Below the pieces are notes generated by a model. It had not been told where the DNA came from, did no database searches, and saw only the letters and a list, made by a program, of their open reading frames with translations. From Straminergon stramineum (lineage: Eukaryota; Streptophyta; Bryopsida; Hypnales; Calliergonaceae), in assembly GCA_963920665.1 (NCBI GenBank), contig OY987263.1:31484547-31548546 (forward strand): a DNA stretch of 64,000 nt, in the 5' to 3' direction. This document shows positions 10,946 through 23,223 of the stretch, one piece after another; within the stretch, counting starts at the first letter, position 1, and each line of letters opens with the position of its first letter. Both the position numbers and the translations under genes were made by a program.

Positions 10946-13900
10946 GTAGCTACTAGAGCAGTGGGGGGGGAATGTTGTCTAGTTCAAAGTTAGCTAGTGG
11001 AATTGGGAAAAAAATGGTGAAAAAAATCTATAAAAATTAGAGAAAATAACCAGATTCTGGACTTGAAATAATGGTTCAATATGGGAATTAGAGGAAAATA
11101 GTTGGTAAAACTCAAAAAATATTTCAAGCACTAAGCTAGAGACTATCAGAGGATCTTGATTTGTGGGAGTCCACTTCCTATAGAGAAACCCATCTACACT
11201 ACAAGAAAGTGGAGTATGACATTTCTTTCTTCCTACTAGCTTCTAGTGGGGTTTTTAAAGTTCTACCTTCTTAGTTTTAAGAGGCAAACAAAGCAATCTT
11301 CATTGGAAGGATGAAGCAATATTATCCTTGTGGATGAAAAGTGTCCATTCATCCAAATAATATACATTCATCCAAATACAAATGATTCCATCTCCAACTT
11401 TTGTAGCAATTTGGGGATTTCATTTATTCAAGAAAGGATGAATACATTATAGAATAATTTCTCAAAAAATTATCAATTCTAATTAAAGAAATGTATGCTC
11501 CAAAAAGAGACTGCAACCTAAGAGTGCCCTTTAGCAATACCTGAGTCTCATTTCAAGACATTTTTGAAAGAAAGAAACCAAGAAAACCGATCTAGTGATC
11601 CAATTGCAACAAAGTATTTTTTCAAACTCAACATAAGTTTTCAAAAGTGATTGAGTTCCATGAAACAATCAAAATGAAAGTTGGACAATCCAATTAAGGG
11701 TCTTCTAGTATGTAACATTAAGTATTTTTATAACCTTAACTTCGAGAATTTGTATAATTTCTCCATACATTCTTAGAAAATTTTCGAAACAATTTCCTTT
11801 TCTTTAGCTTTCATTCACTAATATGTTGATGTGATTCCCCAACCTACACCAAACACACACATTATGTTCACATAAATGTTGGATCTCCAACAAGTGTTTA
11901 TTTTCAGGTAAGGGTATTTTAATATTCAACACACACCATTGGTATACTCAAATTATGTTCATGTCGAACCCTAGGCACCAAAAATGCAACTAATTACATT
12001 GAGTGTTGTAACAATGTGTGACAAATAAAAATAATGTAATTAAACAAGTACTTGGATTTGAAAGCATCAAAATTGACAATTTTCATCCAACATGGCTTCA
12101 TATCCAAAAATATTGCAATTTAACCCTAAAAAGTTTAGAAGGATATTTTGTGTTATTAAGATGATTTCATAGAAGTCTTTGGCATGGAAAAATACGTTTT
12201 TTTGTTCAATTTTGGGATTTGCTTGAACACATTTTCAATGAATGGGTATTCCCTTCTAGTGATATTTTTTTACTTTCCTATATAAGAAAATAGCAAATCC
12301 ATATGTGACAATGTTATTAGTGTATTGTTGTAATTTCTCTTCCTCTATCTTTTTTGAAATCCAATTATAAAAATTCCTTGTTTGAATTTGAGACCAACTA
12401 ATGAAATGACACTTAATAGTTTTAGTTTCAACTTCAATTTGAAATATTGAAAAATTCCTATAATTCAAAAGTTTGTGCCAATTTTAAGTTTGGTCTAATT
12501 ACAATGGTGTGTTGGTTTCTAATTTGACAATGACATAGTAAATGTTTTCATTGCAATGTTCCTTACTATGATATACACCTGTGAAGGAAATTTTAATATT
12601 TTAAAGCATATTTTGCATTTGATATGAATTTTTTTCATTTATTATTCAAAATTTCACAAAAATTTCAAATTTTCCAAAAAAAATTGAATTTTCTTCAACT
12701 TCTAAAAGACATATGGTTACATCTCTGAAAAATGAATACGACAAAATTTATTCATATATATTATACCATGTAGGGTAGGGTCATAATTTTTTTGATTTGG
12801 CAAATGTCTAAGAATAAATATATTCTTTTATTTTTCAATAAAATTTAAAAATAATAATATCCCACAAATTTAAGCATTTGTTTTGAGAATTATTTTTGTC
12901 GATCTTAATTGCCAAGTACATGGTTGTAAATTGGGAGCACATAGAGAAAGGAACTTTGAAGTTTGAAAAGTGGTCATAGGTCTATCATTTCAAGGTTAAG
13001 ATAATCTAATTGATAAACCCCTAAGAGAGGCAACAACCATAGGGGGGATTATGAATGCTCAAGAGCTTACTACCAAAGCTACAAAATAACAAGAAATGGA
13101 TGAAGCACATCCAAGTATGTTGAAAAAGCAATCTTTATCTATTCTTCAACAATGCGACTAGTGTACTAGGTACTTGGTACTTCATGATTATTGTACAAGG
13201 TTCAAAATAAATTCATGTAGGGATGGAAAGAATAGGAAAGCTTGTAAATTGAAGATTAGATGTCTTGATTCTTCTCATAATTTATTTTGCCAAAAGAACT
13301 CAAATTCTATACTTGCCTTCATCACCCAAAGGACCTTTAAGATTTAAAGTGTAAGGCAATTTCCAATAAGGAGGGAATTGCAAGAATAAAAGGGCCAATG
13401 AAGAAGGTAGAGCCTAATGAAGAGACCATTTTATTTCCACAATGCTTGACATAAACTATCGATATGAAAACTCAATCAAATGGATAGATAGAATTTGTCA
13501 TCAAATGATGAATATAAAATTCCCGAATATGTGGGTAAATCCTACAACACACTTCAAAACTCTAATAATTATGCTTTGTAATATGTCTAAAAATCCAATG
13601 CAAATTTTCCTAGTAGTAGTTTACGTACATCAAATTCAACTAATTGAAGACTCTTTTACACTTTGTAAATCAAAGTGGAAGCGAAGTTATTTATTTTGCT
13701 TTTGCTCATGTTTGTTCACCTTTTTTTTGTTCACAACCCTTCTTGTTGACACTTCAATGACTTTGAATGTAAATGACGCCAAACTATATGTTCACTTAAT
13801 TTATTTTGTACTACTATCACATCATGATTGATGAACAAGCTAAAATTTTCAAATTTAAATGGTTTGAATATGTTACTAATAAAAGAGAAATAATTAAAAA

Positions 13901-13996
13901 AAACTCACAAAATGTACATTGATTTAGCTTTTTCTAATAATAAGAAAATAAAAATTTGAAGTTATTTTTCATTATATAATTTAATATCCACAAAAT
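10946..13996. other. AT-rich DNA without recognisable gene
   Basis: No conserved motif, splice-linked exon or repeat edge was recognised. The longest open frame (13442-13831, +) has low-complexity AT-driven composition and no family resemblance, so I do not call it. The words GGATGAA and TTCATCC recur around 11290-11440, as they do in the repeats near 30.6, 57.7 and 61.3 kb. Confidence 0.4.
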
Positions 13997-14745
13997 TTTG
14001 TACAATAGGGTATAACAATCTTATGAATTTTTCTTCCCTAGTAGATTTAACAAAAAGTCTATGAACTTCAAGATGCTCCTACATGCTTGAAAATGCATAG
14101 ATTTTTAAACTGCAACTTGCATTGGAATAGTTGCAATAAAGTATATTTGAATATTCAAACAAATATATTCATTTAAATTTCAAAATCATACAACAATTTT
14201 ACTTTGACTTTTGGAATCACAATGGTCCAAAAAAACCCTATCTCAATGCAAAACACAAAGCAAAGAGATTAGCATTTGCTCACGAATATTTGCATTGGAT
14301 AAAAGAAGACTAGAGCAAAGTTATTTGGATTCATTAGTCATCTTTTGAGATTGGAAAGAACTCTTGGTTCAAGCTTAAAGAAGATGATGCTTCAATCCAT
14401 CGAGGTAAATCTCCAAAGAAGTGGAGGTAAGCTCATTGTATGAAGAAGTTAATTTGGCTTCTTAATTCATTAGATCAATATCCCATAGAGAATCTCAAGT
14501 GGCAACGTTACATTAGATAGTAGATTGTAGATAGGAAAAACCCAAATTGTTGCATGATTTTGGATTATACATGTATAAATTTGTTATGATATTCAAGAAC
14601 ACTTAGCTACAATTCCAATGCAATTTGAAGAATGACAATCTATGCATTTCCAAGCATATATTAAGGGGATTAGATTGAAGTTTATGGACTTTTTACTAAA
14701 TCTACCTTGAATTTTTTTGTAAGATAATTGCACCCTATTATACAT
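13997..14745. repeat. Fold-back element (long imperfect inverted repeat)
   Basis: The left arm (about 13997-14215) read on the minus strand matches the right arm (about 14535-14745). The best block is AATCTATGCATTTTCAAGCATG against AATCTATGCATTTCCAAGCATA, then GACTTTTTxxTAAATCTAC and ACCCTATTxTACA. The arms are about 210 bases and flank about 320 bases of single-copy spacer with no ORF. This resembles a fold-back or long-TIR non-autonomous DNA transposon. The outer edges are uncertain, and a direct AT-rich match (TTATTTTTCATTATATAA) also occurs just outside. Confidence 0.55.
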
Positions 14746-15371
14746 GAAAATTTGAAATTATTTTTCATTATATAAATAAACCTATAAAGTCCCATTGTCT
14801 CATTAGGATTTTAGAGTAGTCTCATACAATCTCAATATTAGTAGTAATTTTTGAATTTTTTTGTAAAGATACAAAAACACATTAGCTTTCTAGGAATACA
14901 ATTAGTTTACTTCAATCAATACCTGAGAGCAAAAGTTATGGCACAATAATCCTAAATTTTAGTTCAATGTGTAGGAAAAAAACTAATCCAAAACTTTAAA
15001 TAAATAAAAAATTCTTACAACTTGAATATTTATCTACATGGAAAACATTGATTCATTCTAATTGGACAATTAAGTGATATAAAAATTGTGGACAATCTTG
15101 TTTTTTGGACAATTAGAGCATCTTCTTGAAAAAATAACTTATTGGATTTATTCTTGAATTCAATTTTCACAATTTAAAAAAAAAAAGTTTTACAAGGTTA
15201 GGATTTCTTGCTAGAACAATCTCACCATTGAGATTAGTGTGTTCCAATTCCATCTTAGAGCTATTAAATTTTAGGCAAACATGTATTGAAATAGGAGGCA
15301 TATTCAAGGTATCAAGAGTAGATGCTGTCAAAATCTAAGAAGAAAACAGAAGTATCAAGTCAAAATCTTAC

Positions 15372-15805
15372 CCAATGAACACACACTGCGACAGTCAGGC
15401 TTTGGCATGAATTTGATCAGCAAAGAATTCAGGCACTATCAATGCTGGTACTGGTCCAGCTCCAAGTGCGAACATGAACACATATCTGCATCCAACATGG
15501 AAAATCAATCATAATCTCTTTTAATTTTGATCCCTGATGCAAGCTTTTGAATTGATCTGTGACAAACAACAAGCTAACTTTTGTAGCAGATATTAACCAT
15601 TTACTCCATTATTGAAAGGCTTCTAGGACAGATAAAAACTTAGGCACCTATTTACTAAACTCCAGTAATGCACTATACTAGACCATGTGTAGATATTCAG
15701 ATACTAGTGTGGATCAACGTGATGACCCCAAAGAGTGTAAATAAGATACTAATAAGATTAAATGAGTTGCACATCAAATGAACTGAAAAGGGAAAGATAC
15801 TCACA
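15372..15805 (-). pseudogene. Relic of a plastidic glucose transporter-like gene (sugar porter family)
   Basis: One minus-strand exon (15485-15372) encodes YVFMFALGAGPVPALIVPE and then FFADQIHAKA, the conserved GAGPVPALLLPEIF...RIRAKA signature of plastidic glucose transporter/sugar porter proteins. The next upstream exon ends at about 15805 with a GTGAGT donor; it encodes a hydrophobic segment (GPLASFNTLVL) and joins in frame. A TGA follows HAKA, and another stop precedes the upstream segment. No further exons were found between 15806 and 17270. It is a decayed fragment of what would be a gene of about 500 codons or more. The family call rests mainly on the GAGPVP segment. Confidence 0.5.
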
Positions 15806-17552
15806 GAACCAAAGTATTGAAAGAGGCCAGTGGACCAGGGAGTGGGAGGCACGTTAGTATTGCTCCCTTTCTCTACTTAATAATTTGAGTTTTTGACAAC
15901 GCTGCTTCAGGGTCTTCTTCGGTTCTTCCAAGTCGGCAATGAAATTGTGTCAGTGTCGAGATGTTTGTATTTTATCCCATACATATCAGTCATTAGCATA
16001 AATGCCTGCGAGGATCATATAATTCGACAACGTCATAGCAACATCAAATTGTGAAGGAGCCCCGCAAGGGAAATAATCACAGGAATGAAATTTAATTGAA
16101 GAGACGATCACAGAGATCTCCAGAAACCTGTAGTTTGTGCAACAAGGACCAACAAGGACCAATGGAGGACTTGCTTCAGATTTGCACATCCTTTTTTCCT
16201 AGACCCGGCATTGACATCATCCCCAGCCGAGAGGTAGTCCAGGTAAGTCTCTGGCCTTGAACATCACTGAAATAAATTCACAAAAATAACAAACATGAGT
16301 TTTCATTGGAACACTTTGACGGACATACACTTGAATTTTACTGGAATTCCAGTACAAACATAGAAACCTAAAGCTTCTGTAAGGGACTTCATCATATGCT
16401 AAAGTGAATAAGCTATTTCCAAACTGCAATTCACTGGTTGCTTTAAGTGAATAGCAGTTACAACTTCCTTGATCTTGGTCCACATCAGCTCCTCAAAAGT
16501 ATTAGGTAGCTTTGGTTTATCTACATAAGAAACAAGACATACATCAGAAATTCCACCTGATAACAAAACACGCATCGTAAACTCTGGGCGATTACCAAGG
16601 AGGCAAGGAAAGCGATATTCTGTGAATAGAATATATAAGCTCTGATGAGAAAAAATAGAGGTAGACTAGCATAATTGACTAATTGCTACTTAGACATGAA
16701 CAATGGCATACTCCGAAGGCTGGCAGCAACAGATTCAGCTCAAAGCGGCACCATTCACCTGCTGTGATTCCTGTCAAAGGCGGGCAACAACAGATTTAGC
16801 TCAAAGCGGCACCATTCGCCTGGTGTGATTCTTGTGAAAGAGTAACGAAATGTTGGACAGTTGTGTAGACGAAAGGAATTAGGCAACAGGTGTGTCGTGA
16901 CAAACAAGACCAAAAAACTTGACACTCATTATCCCTAAATTATGAGAAAACACCTGACGTTTTCTGCTAGTCCAATCAACTCAAATTCACCTCAAAACTA
17001 GAATCCTAATTTGAAAATCTCTCCTCTCGTCTCTTCCATGGAAAGCACTAAGAATGGCGACTAAGTACTGCACAATCAAGGCAAATAACATAAAATCAAG
17101 AATCTCAAAACGAGGTCCAGACAAAACAGAGGAGAAGCCACAAAACCTGAGGCTCGGAGAGGACACATGTAAAGTTCGGATCTTGGTGCCGGGCCACATA
17201 CATGTCATACGCACTTCGTTTAGCCAGCACCAACACTCGTCACAGTCCTACAGCAGCCATCGCTGACATTTGCATTCACTCCGTTGCTTTCTCTCAGTTT
17301 TTGAATCGAAGAACCCCTAAATGGTTGCTAGAGTCCGAACCTAAGCCATGTTTGGTACACCAATGCCGCGCATCCTAAGCTTTTGAGGGCGTGAGCAGCA
17401 AGTGATAGAAACTGGTGCAAATAGTTTGGAGATTAAAATTTGCTTCGCTACTGACTCGAAGTTTGAAGCAATTGCGACTTAGTGCGCAGAAATTCTTGAA
17501 TTAGCAAAGCAAATTCGACTGCATAAGCTCAATTCTTCGGCATTCTGCATAT
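15806..17552. other. Low-copy region left of the copia insertion
   Basis: It is less AT-rich than the surroundings and has several short minus-strand open frames (16189-15986, 16483-16217, 17214-16987), none of which I could assign or join. These may be remnants of the transporter-like gene or of another gene. A 60-base direct repeat at 16722-16840 is listed separately. Confidence 0.35.
16722..16840 (+). repeat. Tandem duplication of about 60 bases
   Basis: Two adjacent units (16722-16780 and 16782-16840) share AGCTCAAAGCGGCACCATTC and differ at a few transitions, for example GATTCAG/GATTTAG and CACCTGCTG/CGCCTGGTG. The function is unknown. Confidence 0.8.
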
Positions 17553-17557
17553 AGGTT

Positions 17558-17737
17558 TGTAGAAATATGCTGTGATCTTACAGCAGTTCTAGACGAAGGA
17601 GTGTTGATACACTTCAGAAAGATAGATAAGCTGGAATTAGCACCCAGCTTATATACAGATGAGGTTTAACCTAAATTAGACTAATCGATATGGGACTGTA
17701 GGCAGAGATGAAACCCTAAGTTCGTTTGTTGTCAACA
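17558..17737 (-). repeat. 3' LTR of the copia element
   Basis: 180 bases, TG...CA bounded, about 97% identical to 23040-23218. Four of the six substitutions between the LTRs are G/A on the plus strand (C/T on the element's coding strand). Confidence 0.95.
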
Positions 17738-17748
17738 CCCCCCCTCAA

Positions 17749-18303
17749 GCGAAGTTGGGTTTTGAACGTTTGCTAATCTGTACACGGGAACTGCAGTGTT
17801 CGAGTGATGGCGCGTATTGAGTTCAGGAGAATGCGAGTCCTCCGGGAGTGTGTGGGAACCACGTCGTTGGTTGGTGTGGCAGGTCTGCTGCTGTGGATGT
17901 GTTGTGCCTTCGTGGTGCGCTTGGCGAGTTGTTGTTTTGATGTAGTGAATGCAATCGTGGCGGAGCAGCCTGAAGTGGAGACTTGCGATGGGTGTGGGAG
18001 GCTCGAATGTCGTCGGAGTGGGAGCGTAGCTGCGGTTGAATTTGCACGAAGTGGGGCACCATTGCGGGAAGCTCCATATAGTGAACAGAGGGCTGGTGTT
18101 GCCCAGCAGAAATTCTATGCTGTTAGAAAGGGTCGTGTCCCAGGTCTGTAGTTTTCATGGGAGGATTGTGCTCGTGAGGTGATTGGCTTCAAGGGTGCAG
18201 AGCATAAGAGGTTCGGGACACTAGCAGACGCTGAGGTTTACTTGTTTCAGGGTCTGGCTGGATAGGGGATTTCTAATTTTAGGGTTTTGTACAGAGAGAG
18301 GAA
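17749..18303 (-). other. Non-coding 3' region of the copia element
   Basis: About 555 bases lie between the polyprotein stop and the purine tract, longer than needed for a plain copia 3' UTR. On the opposite strand there is a 115-codon open frame (17804-18151) with no recognisable domain. I do not call it a gene. Confidence 0.5.
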
Positions 18304-21300
18304 TCATCCTGTACTCAGGTTGGCTAGGCTGCGGAGTCCCAGGAATTCCCTATGTTGGTGGAATTTGAGTCTACCTAAAGGTTTTGTAAGAGCGTCTGCG
18401 GGTTGATTCGCAGTTGGAATATATTGTAATTGAACTTCCCCCCCTAAAACTCTCTCACGGATAAAGTGGTAATGTATCTCTATGTGTTTGGATCGGGCAT
18501 GGAAGACTGGGTTACTGGACAATTTGATTGCTCCTTGGTTGTCGCAATGCAGGGTAATGCTAGATTGTTCGTGATGAGAAGGTGAGAGTGGCTGTACCGG
18601 TGAGGTTTCAGGTTGTAGCTCGTGGAGCAGTCGGTGCAACCAAACAGCCTCTTATGCGCCATTGCTCAAGGCTCGATACTCCGATTCGGTGGAGGAATGG
18701 GACACGGTGAGTTGCCGTTTGCTCTGCCAAGTAATAGGTCCACCTGCGAGTGTAAATAAGTATGCACCCATGGATCGTCGAGTTTTGGGGCATGATCCCC
18801 AATCTGCATCTGTGTAGCCGGTGATGGTTGTGGGACTATCGGCTTTGTAGAGTATCCCAAAATCTAATGTGCCTTGAATGTATCTGAGGACATGCTTGGC
18901 AGCGTCGAGGTGAGATTGCTATGGGGCCGCCATGTAACTACTAAGGCGATTGACTACATAAGCTATGTTGGGCCTGGTAACTGTGAGAAATATGAGTTTG
19001 CCAATGAGTCGGCAGTAGAGGTGAGCGTCAATATACTCTGTCTTCATATCTGTGACTAGGATTTGTCCTGCTGGTAAGGGTGTGGTCGTGGGTTTACAAT
19101 CACTCATGCCAAATTCGTGTAGTATCGATGCTGCATAGTCTTTTTGATGTAGAAAGATCCCTAGGATTACTTGTTCAAAGGAGATGCCAAGGTACCGCTG
19201 AATTTTTCCGAGATCTGTCATCTCAAATTTGGTATGAAGGAAGTGCTTCAACCAGGCGATGAGGGAATTCGAGCTGCCAGTAATAAATAGGTCATCCACG
19301 TAGAGTAGTAGAATAAGTGTCTCACCATCTTTGTGCATGTAGTATAGATTTCCATCCAATTTACTACGGTGTAGGCCAATGCGGAGAAGAGCTGCGTCAA
19401 TCCGATCATACCACGTGCGTGGACTTTGTTTTAACCTGTAGAGTGATCTGTTGAGGCGGCAGACAAGGTGTTCCTTTCCATGGACTCGGAACCCGAGGGG
19501 TTGGCTCATATATATGCGTTCCTTTAGGAGGCCATTTAGGAAAGCTGTTCGGACATCCATGTGATGGATATCCCAACGTTTCGCAGCAGCAAGGGCGATG
19601 GCAATCCGAATGGTGGCCCACTTGATGACAGGAGCGAAAGTTTATGTGAAGTCTATGCCTGGGCGTTGCTCAAAGCCACGGGCAACCAGTCGAGCTTTCT
19701 TCACTGGAGGTTGTCCATCAAGACCGGGTTTTGATTTAAACACCCATTTGCAGGTGATGGCACGATGACTAGAAGGTAAGGGTTCTAAGTCCCAGGTATT
19801 GTTGCGCCAAATGGACTCCATTTCGTCTTGCATTGCGCGTCTCCATCTTGGGTCAGCGGCAGCTTGTTTGAAGGTAACTTCTGTTGGGTCTTGATCTATA
19901 GGTGGGATCGGAGGCTGAGGTTTGGAAGGAGTTGAAGTGAGGAGATAGATGTCAAAGTCATTAGTTGAAAGACAGAGTTCATAGTCGTCAAGGCGTATGT
20001 TCTGCCGACAAGGGCGCTGCGATCGGCGAGGTAGAGGCAGAGGAATTTCAGGGGCAGCAATGCCGTTAGGTATAAGAGATGGAGTATTAGAAACCAAGTC
20101 GGGTGAAGAGGTGGAGGGAGAGGGAAAAATGAGTGGTGTTACAGGGGAAGAGATCACAGGAGCAATTGCAGGTTCAGACTGAGGAGAGATGGAAATAGAA
20201 TGAGGGAAATCTAGTGAAGGAGGAAGAAGTCTATCCAGAAATGACGGAGGTTCTAATGGTTCAGTGATTTCTGCAGAGGGGAGATCAAAGCAATTCTCAT
20301 CAAAGCGTACATCCCGTGTGATCAAAAATTTTCTCGAAGTTGGGTGGTAGCAACGGTAAGCCTTGCTTTGTTCGTCATAGCCAATTAAAATTGTCGGGGT
20401 TGCTTTGGGGTCGAACATGCTCCTCTTGACGTCTGGAATATGGCAGTAAGCGGTGCAGCCGATTACACGAAGATGACTAAGATTGGGTTTTATGCCTATG
20501 AAGACTTCCTCTGGTGTTTTTAGCTTGATTGCCTTGGTGGGACAACAATTCTGAATGTAGTTTATTGTATGAGCTATTTCCTCCCATAGGGCCTTCGGGA
20601 TTTTAGTACCAATAACGATGCTCCGGATTCCTTCAAGTAATGTACGATTCTTCCGCTCCGCTATGCCATTTTGGTGAGGGGAATAACCTATAGTGAACTG
20701 TCAATGAATCCCATGCTTTATACAGTAGGAGTTGAAGGCCTGTGAAATATATTCTCCCCCCCTGTCACATCAAAGTGTGCCGATCTTAAGGATAGGTGTC
20801 TCTACGGTCGCCCGAAATTGCTTGAATGACTCCAGTGTTTGTGATTTGTCAGAGAGAAAATATAACCAAGTTTTCCTTGAGAAGTCGTCGATGAAGGTAA
20901 GTATATATTTGTTGCCGTTGCGAGAGTTGAGCGGCATAGGTCCACAGAGGTCGCTGTGAACTAGTTGGAGAGGCCGATTGGTGTAGGTTGTTCGTTTCTT
21001 GGGAATCCTGTCTCTAGGAAGTTTGCCGAGCATACACGATGGGCAGACATGTTTGATCAACGGTATGTTGGGAATGCCAGTGACTAGTTGGCGAGAAGCC
21101 ATGTGATACAAACTTTGGTAGTTGATGTGGCCAATTCTTCGATGCCACAGGTGGATCTCGGAGTTGGCTGCCTTGGTTGTTTTGTTAATGCTGGGAAGTT
21201 GCGAACAACTGTTGTCATACTGTGTACATCTGTTGCTATCATGATCTAAGGTTGGGGAGGTATACGACAATCTAGCCGTTTCCAGCTGTTGTGATGATAA

Positions 21301-22875
21301 TGTCGAAGCTTGACCTTGTAGATTGTGGTCAAGTAGGTTCACTACTCTATAAAGGTTATTGCGTTGGTTCCTAGTCCCTTGCAAGAAGATTTCACTTGGG
21401 TGATCTTTGTCGTATATGAGACATTGCCGAGATTCAAATAAAACCCTGTATCCTATGTCTGTAAGCTTTCCTACTGAAAAGAGGTTTGATTTGATACCAG
21501 GGACATAAAGAACATTGTTGATCTCCTTTATTTTTCCCAAAACGTCAATAGTACTTACAGTGCCCTGACTAACTACAAGCATGATCTGTCCTCCTGCAAC
21601 TTTGATATACGGAATTTTGCTAGATGAAATATTGTTGAGTAGTTGTAAATTACCAGTGATGTGTGAAGAGGCACTTGAATCCAGAAACCAATCTTCCTCA
21701 GTAGCGGTGGATGTGACACAAGCGTTGATGACTTCTACGGGTGCTTCTTCTGATTCATCTTGGAAGGCATCGATGCAGGCTCTAATGTGCGGTGGTGTTG
21801 CTTCCATGTCTAGCTCCGTTTCGTAATCGTCCAGTTCGGTTTCAATGACGTTGACATGTTGTGTCTATGGTCGTTGCAGGTTGTTAAGTTGGAGTTGCAA
21901 CTTCTTGATCTAGTCCTGCAGTGTAGCCCTTGCGCAGTCGCGGGCATAGTGGCCAGGCTTTCCGCAGCTGTGACACTGAATCGTCAACCGAGCTGCATCG
22001 TCTGGTCTTGATGTTGTGTGTTGGACAGGAGTGTGTCGATCGCTAGAGGAGTGCCCTCGTCCTCGATTGGAGCGTCCGCGCAAGCTTTGGCCTCCCCGAA
22101 TTGGTCCCCTGCTAGATTTGATAAAGTTTATCTCTTCATCACGTTGTTCGTCCAAGTGGCACCCCAGCTCTTCTTGTAGCAGCAAGCCTTCCAGTATAGG
22201 GAACGTAGGTAACCGTTCTCTCCCTTTTTGAATTTGCTTGAATGTTGACCAGCTCTTGGGGAGACTGTTCAGTGTTAGGTCGACTAAGTCTTCATCAGAG
22301 ACCGAGACATCCAGCTGTGCGAGTTGGGTGATGATCAAGTTGATTTCTTGCAGATGATCTCCTATGGCCTTTCCTTCGACTAGTCTCAACGAATATAATT
22401 GTTCCTTTAATGATAGACGTCTAGAAGAACTTCTAACGTCGCACATGTGTCTCAGGCGGAGCCAAATAGCCTGTGGATCGGTAAGATGGATAATGCTGAG
22501 AATAATAGAGTCTCTTACCAAAGAGATAATGATATGGCCTGCTCAAAAACGAAGCTCGTTCTCACGTTCAATGTTGGTTGCTGTAACTGCAAGTGCTGTG
22601 TCGGCTGTCTGCGGTGGACTGGTGACCGTTGGTGGTGCCGTTGGTGTCCGGGTTGCCTCTCCGATCGATGCTGGTCTTTCTGCCATCGTACTCGCGGAGT
22701 TTGTTGATGTTGCAGCATCGAAAGTGTTGCTCTGGCCACGATCGAGTTGCGGTTCGACAAATCTCCACAAGCCTCCTTGCATGAGGATCATCTTCACCTT
22801 GTAGCTCCAAATAACGTAATTTGCAGGTCCTACTAACTTCATGGACTCAGGTACGTCTCTGACGTTGGGATCCAT
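18304..22875 (-). pseudogene. Copia gag-pol polyprotein, interrupted by eight stop codons
   Basis: One reading frame of about 1520 codons runs from ATG 22875 to the stop at 18304 without a frameshift. Gag ends in a CCHC knuckle (CHSCGKPGHYARDC, about 21975-21934). The protease has FLDSSASSH, where the usual active site is DSGA. Integrase shows the H-H-C-C finger (HRRIGH...CPSC), HSDLCGP, CDRGGEY and HQNGIAERKNRT. Reverse transcriptase has AFLNGLL and the catalytic YVDD. RNase H has TDADW and STESEYRAL. Internal stops are at 22543 (TGA), 21910 (TAG), 21865 (TAG), 20770 (TGA), 20701 (TGA), 19642 (TAA), 18919 (TAG) and 18652 (TAA). Nearly all fall where copia proteins plausibly have Gln or Arg; at 19642 the ancestral residue could also be Glu. 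The product would replicate the element through a cytoplasmic particle, but this copy cannot make it. Confidence 0.93.
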
Positions 22876-23039
22876 GACTATTTTTCTGTGGAAAAGTAGG
22901 ATACGAATTATGGTGCCTGTATGTCTAGTGCGATCGTGTTCTAACGATGTTCAGTCGAGCTACAGTTCTACTCGTACTAGTGTACTGCGACGACTTGTAC
23001 AAGAAGAAAGCTCGACTAATCTAACCGGCTTTGATACCA

Positions 23040-23218
23040 TGTAGAAATATGCTGTGATCTTACAGCAGTTCTAGACGAAGGAGTATTGATACACTTCAGA
23101 AAGATAGAAAAGCAAGAATTAGCACCCAGCTTATATACAAATGAGGTTTAACCTAAATTAGACTAATCGATATGGGACTATAGCAGAGATGAAACCCTAA
23201 GTTCGTTTGTTGTCAACA
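23040..23218 (-). repeat. 5' LTR of the copia element
   Basis: 179 bases; the minus-strand promoter LTR, followed without a gap by the tRNA-Met primer-binding site. Confidence 0.95.
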
Positions 23219-23223
23219 AGGTT

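Larger units (their letters stand above)
17553..23223 (-). mobile_element. Ty1/copia LTR retrotransposon with 5-bp target-site duplication
   Basis: The element runs from 17558 to 23218 (5661 bases) and is flanked by AGGTT at 17553-17557 and 23219-23223. It is transcribed on the minus strand. Its LTRs are 180 and 179 bases; on the minus strand they start TGTTGACAAC and end TTTCTACA. Directly inside the 5' LTR (23028-23039, minus) is TGGTATCAAAGC, matching the primer site for initiator tRNA-Met. Next to the 3' LTR (17738-17748) is the purine tract TTGAGGGGGGG. The domain order is gag, protease, integrase, RT, RNase H, the copia order. The LTRs differ by six substitutions and one base indel, so the insertion is fairly recent. 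The polyprotein is broken by eight stops, so the copy is not autonomous. Confidence 0.95.

Noticed and set aside
13442..13831. 129-codon plus-strand open frame
   Set aside because: AT-driven composition, no conserved motif, no splice context; expected by chance in such DNA.
17804..18151. 115-codon open frame antisense in the copia 3' region
   Set aside because: No domain and opposite to the element's transcription; treated as non-coding.
18304..22875. Non-standard reading of TAG/TAA/TGA as sense codons
   Set aside because: The four intact genes end normally at such codons, and conserved host relics carry the same stops together with frameshifts, so decay is the simpler explanation.
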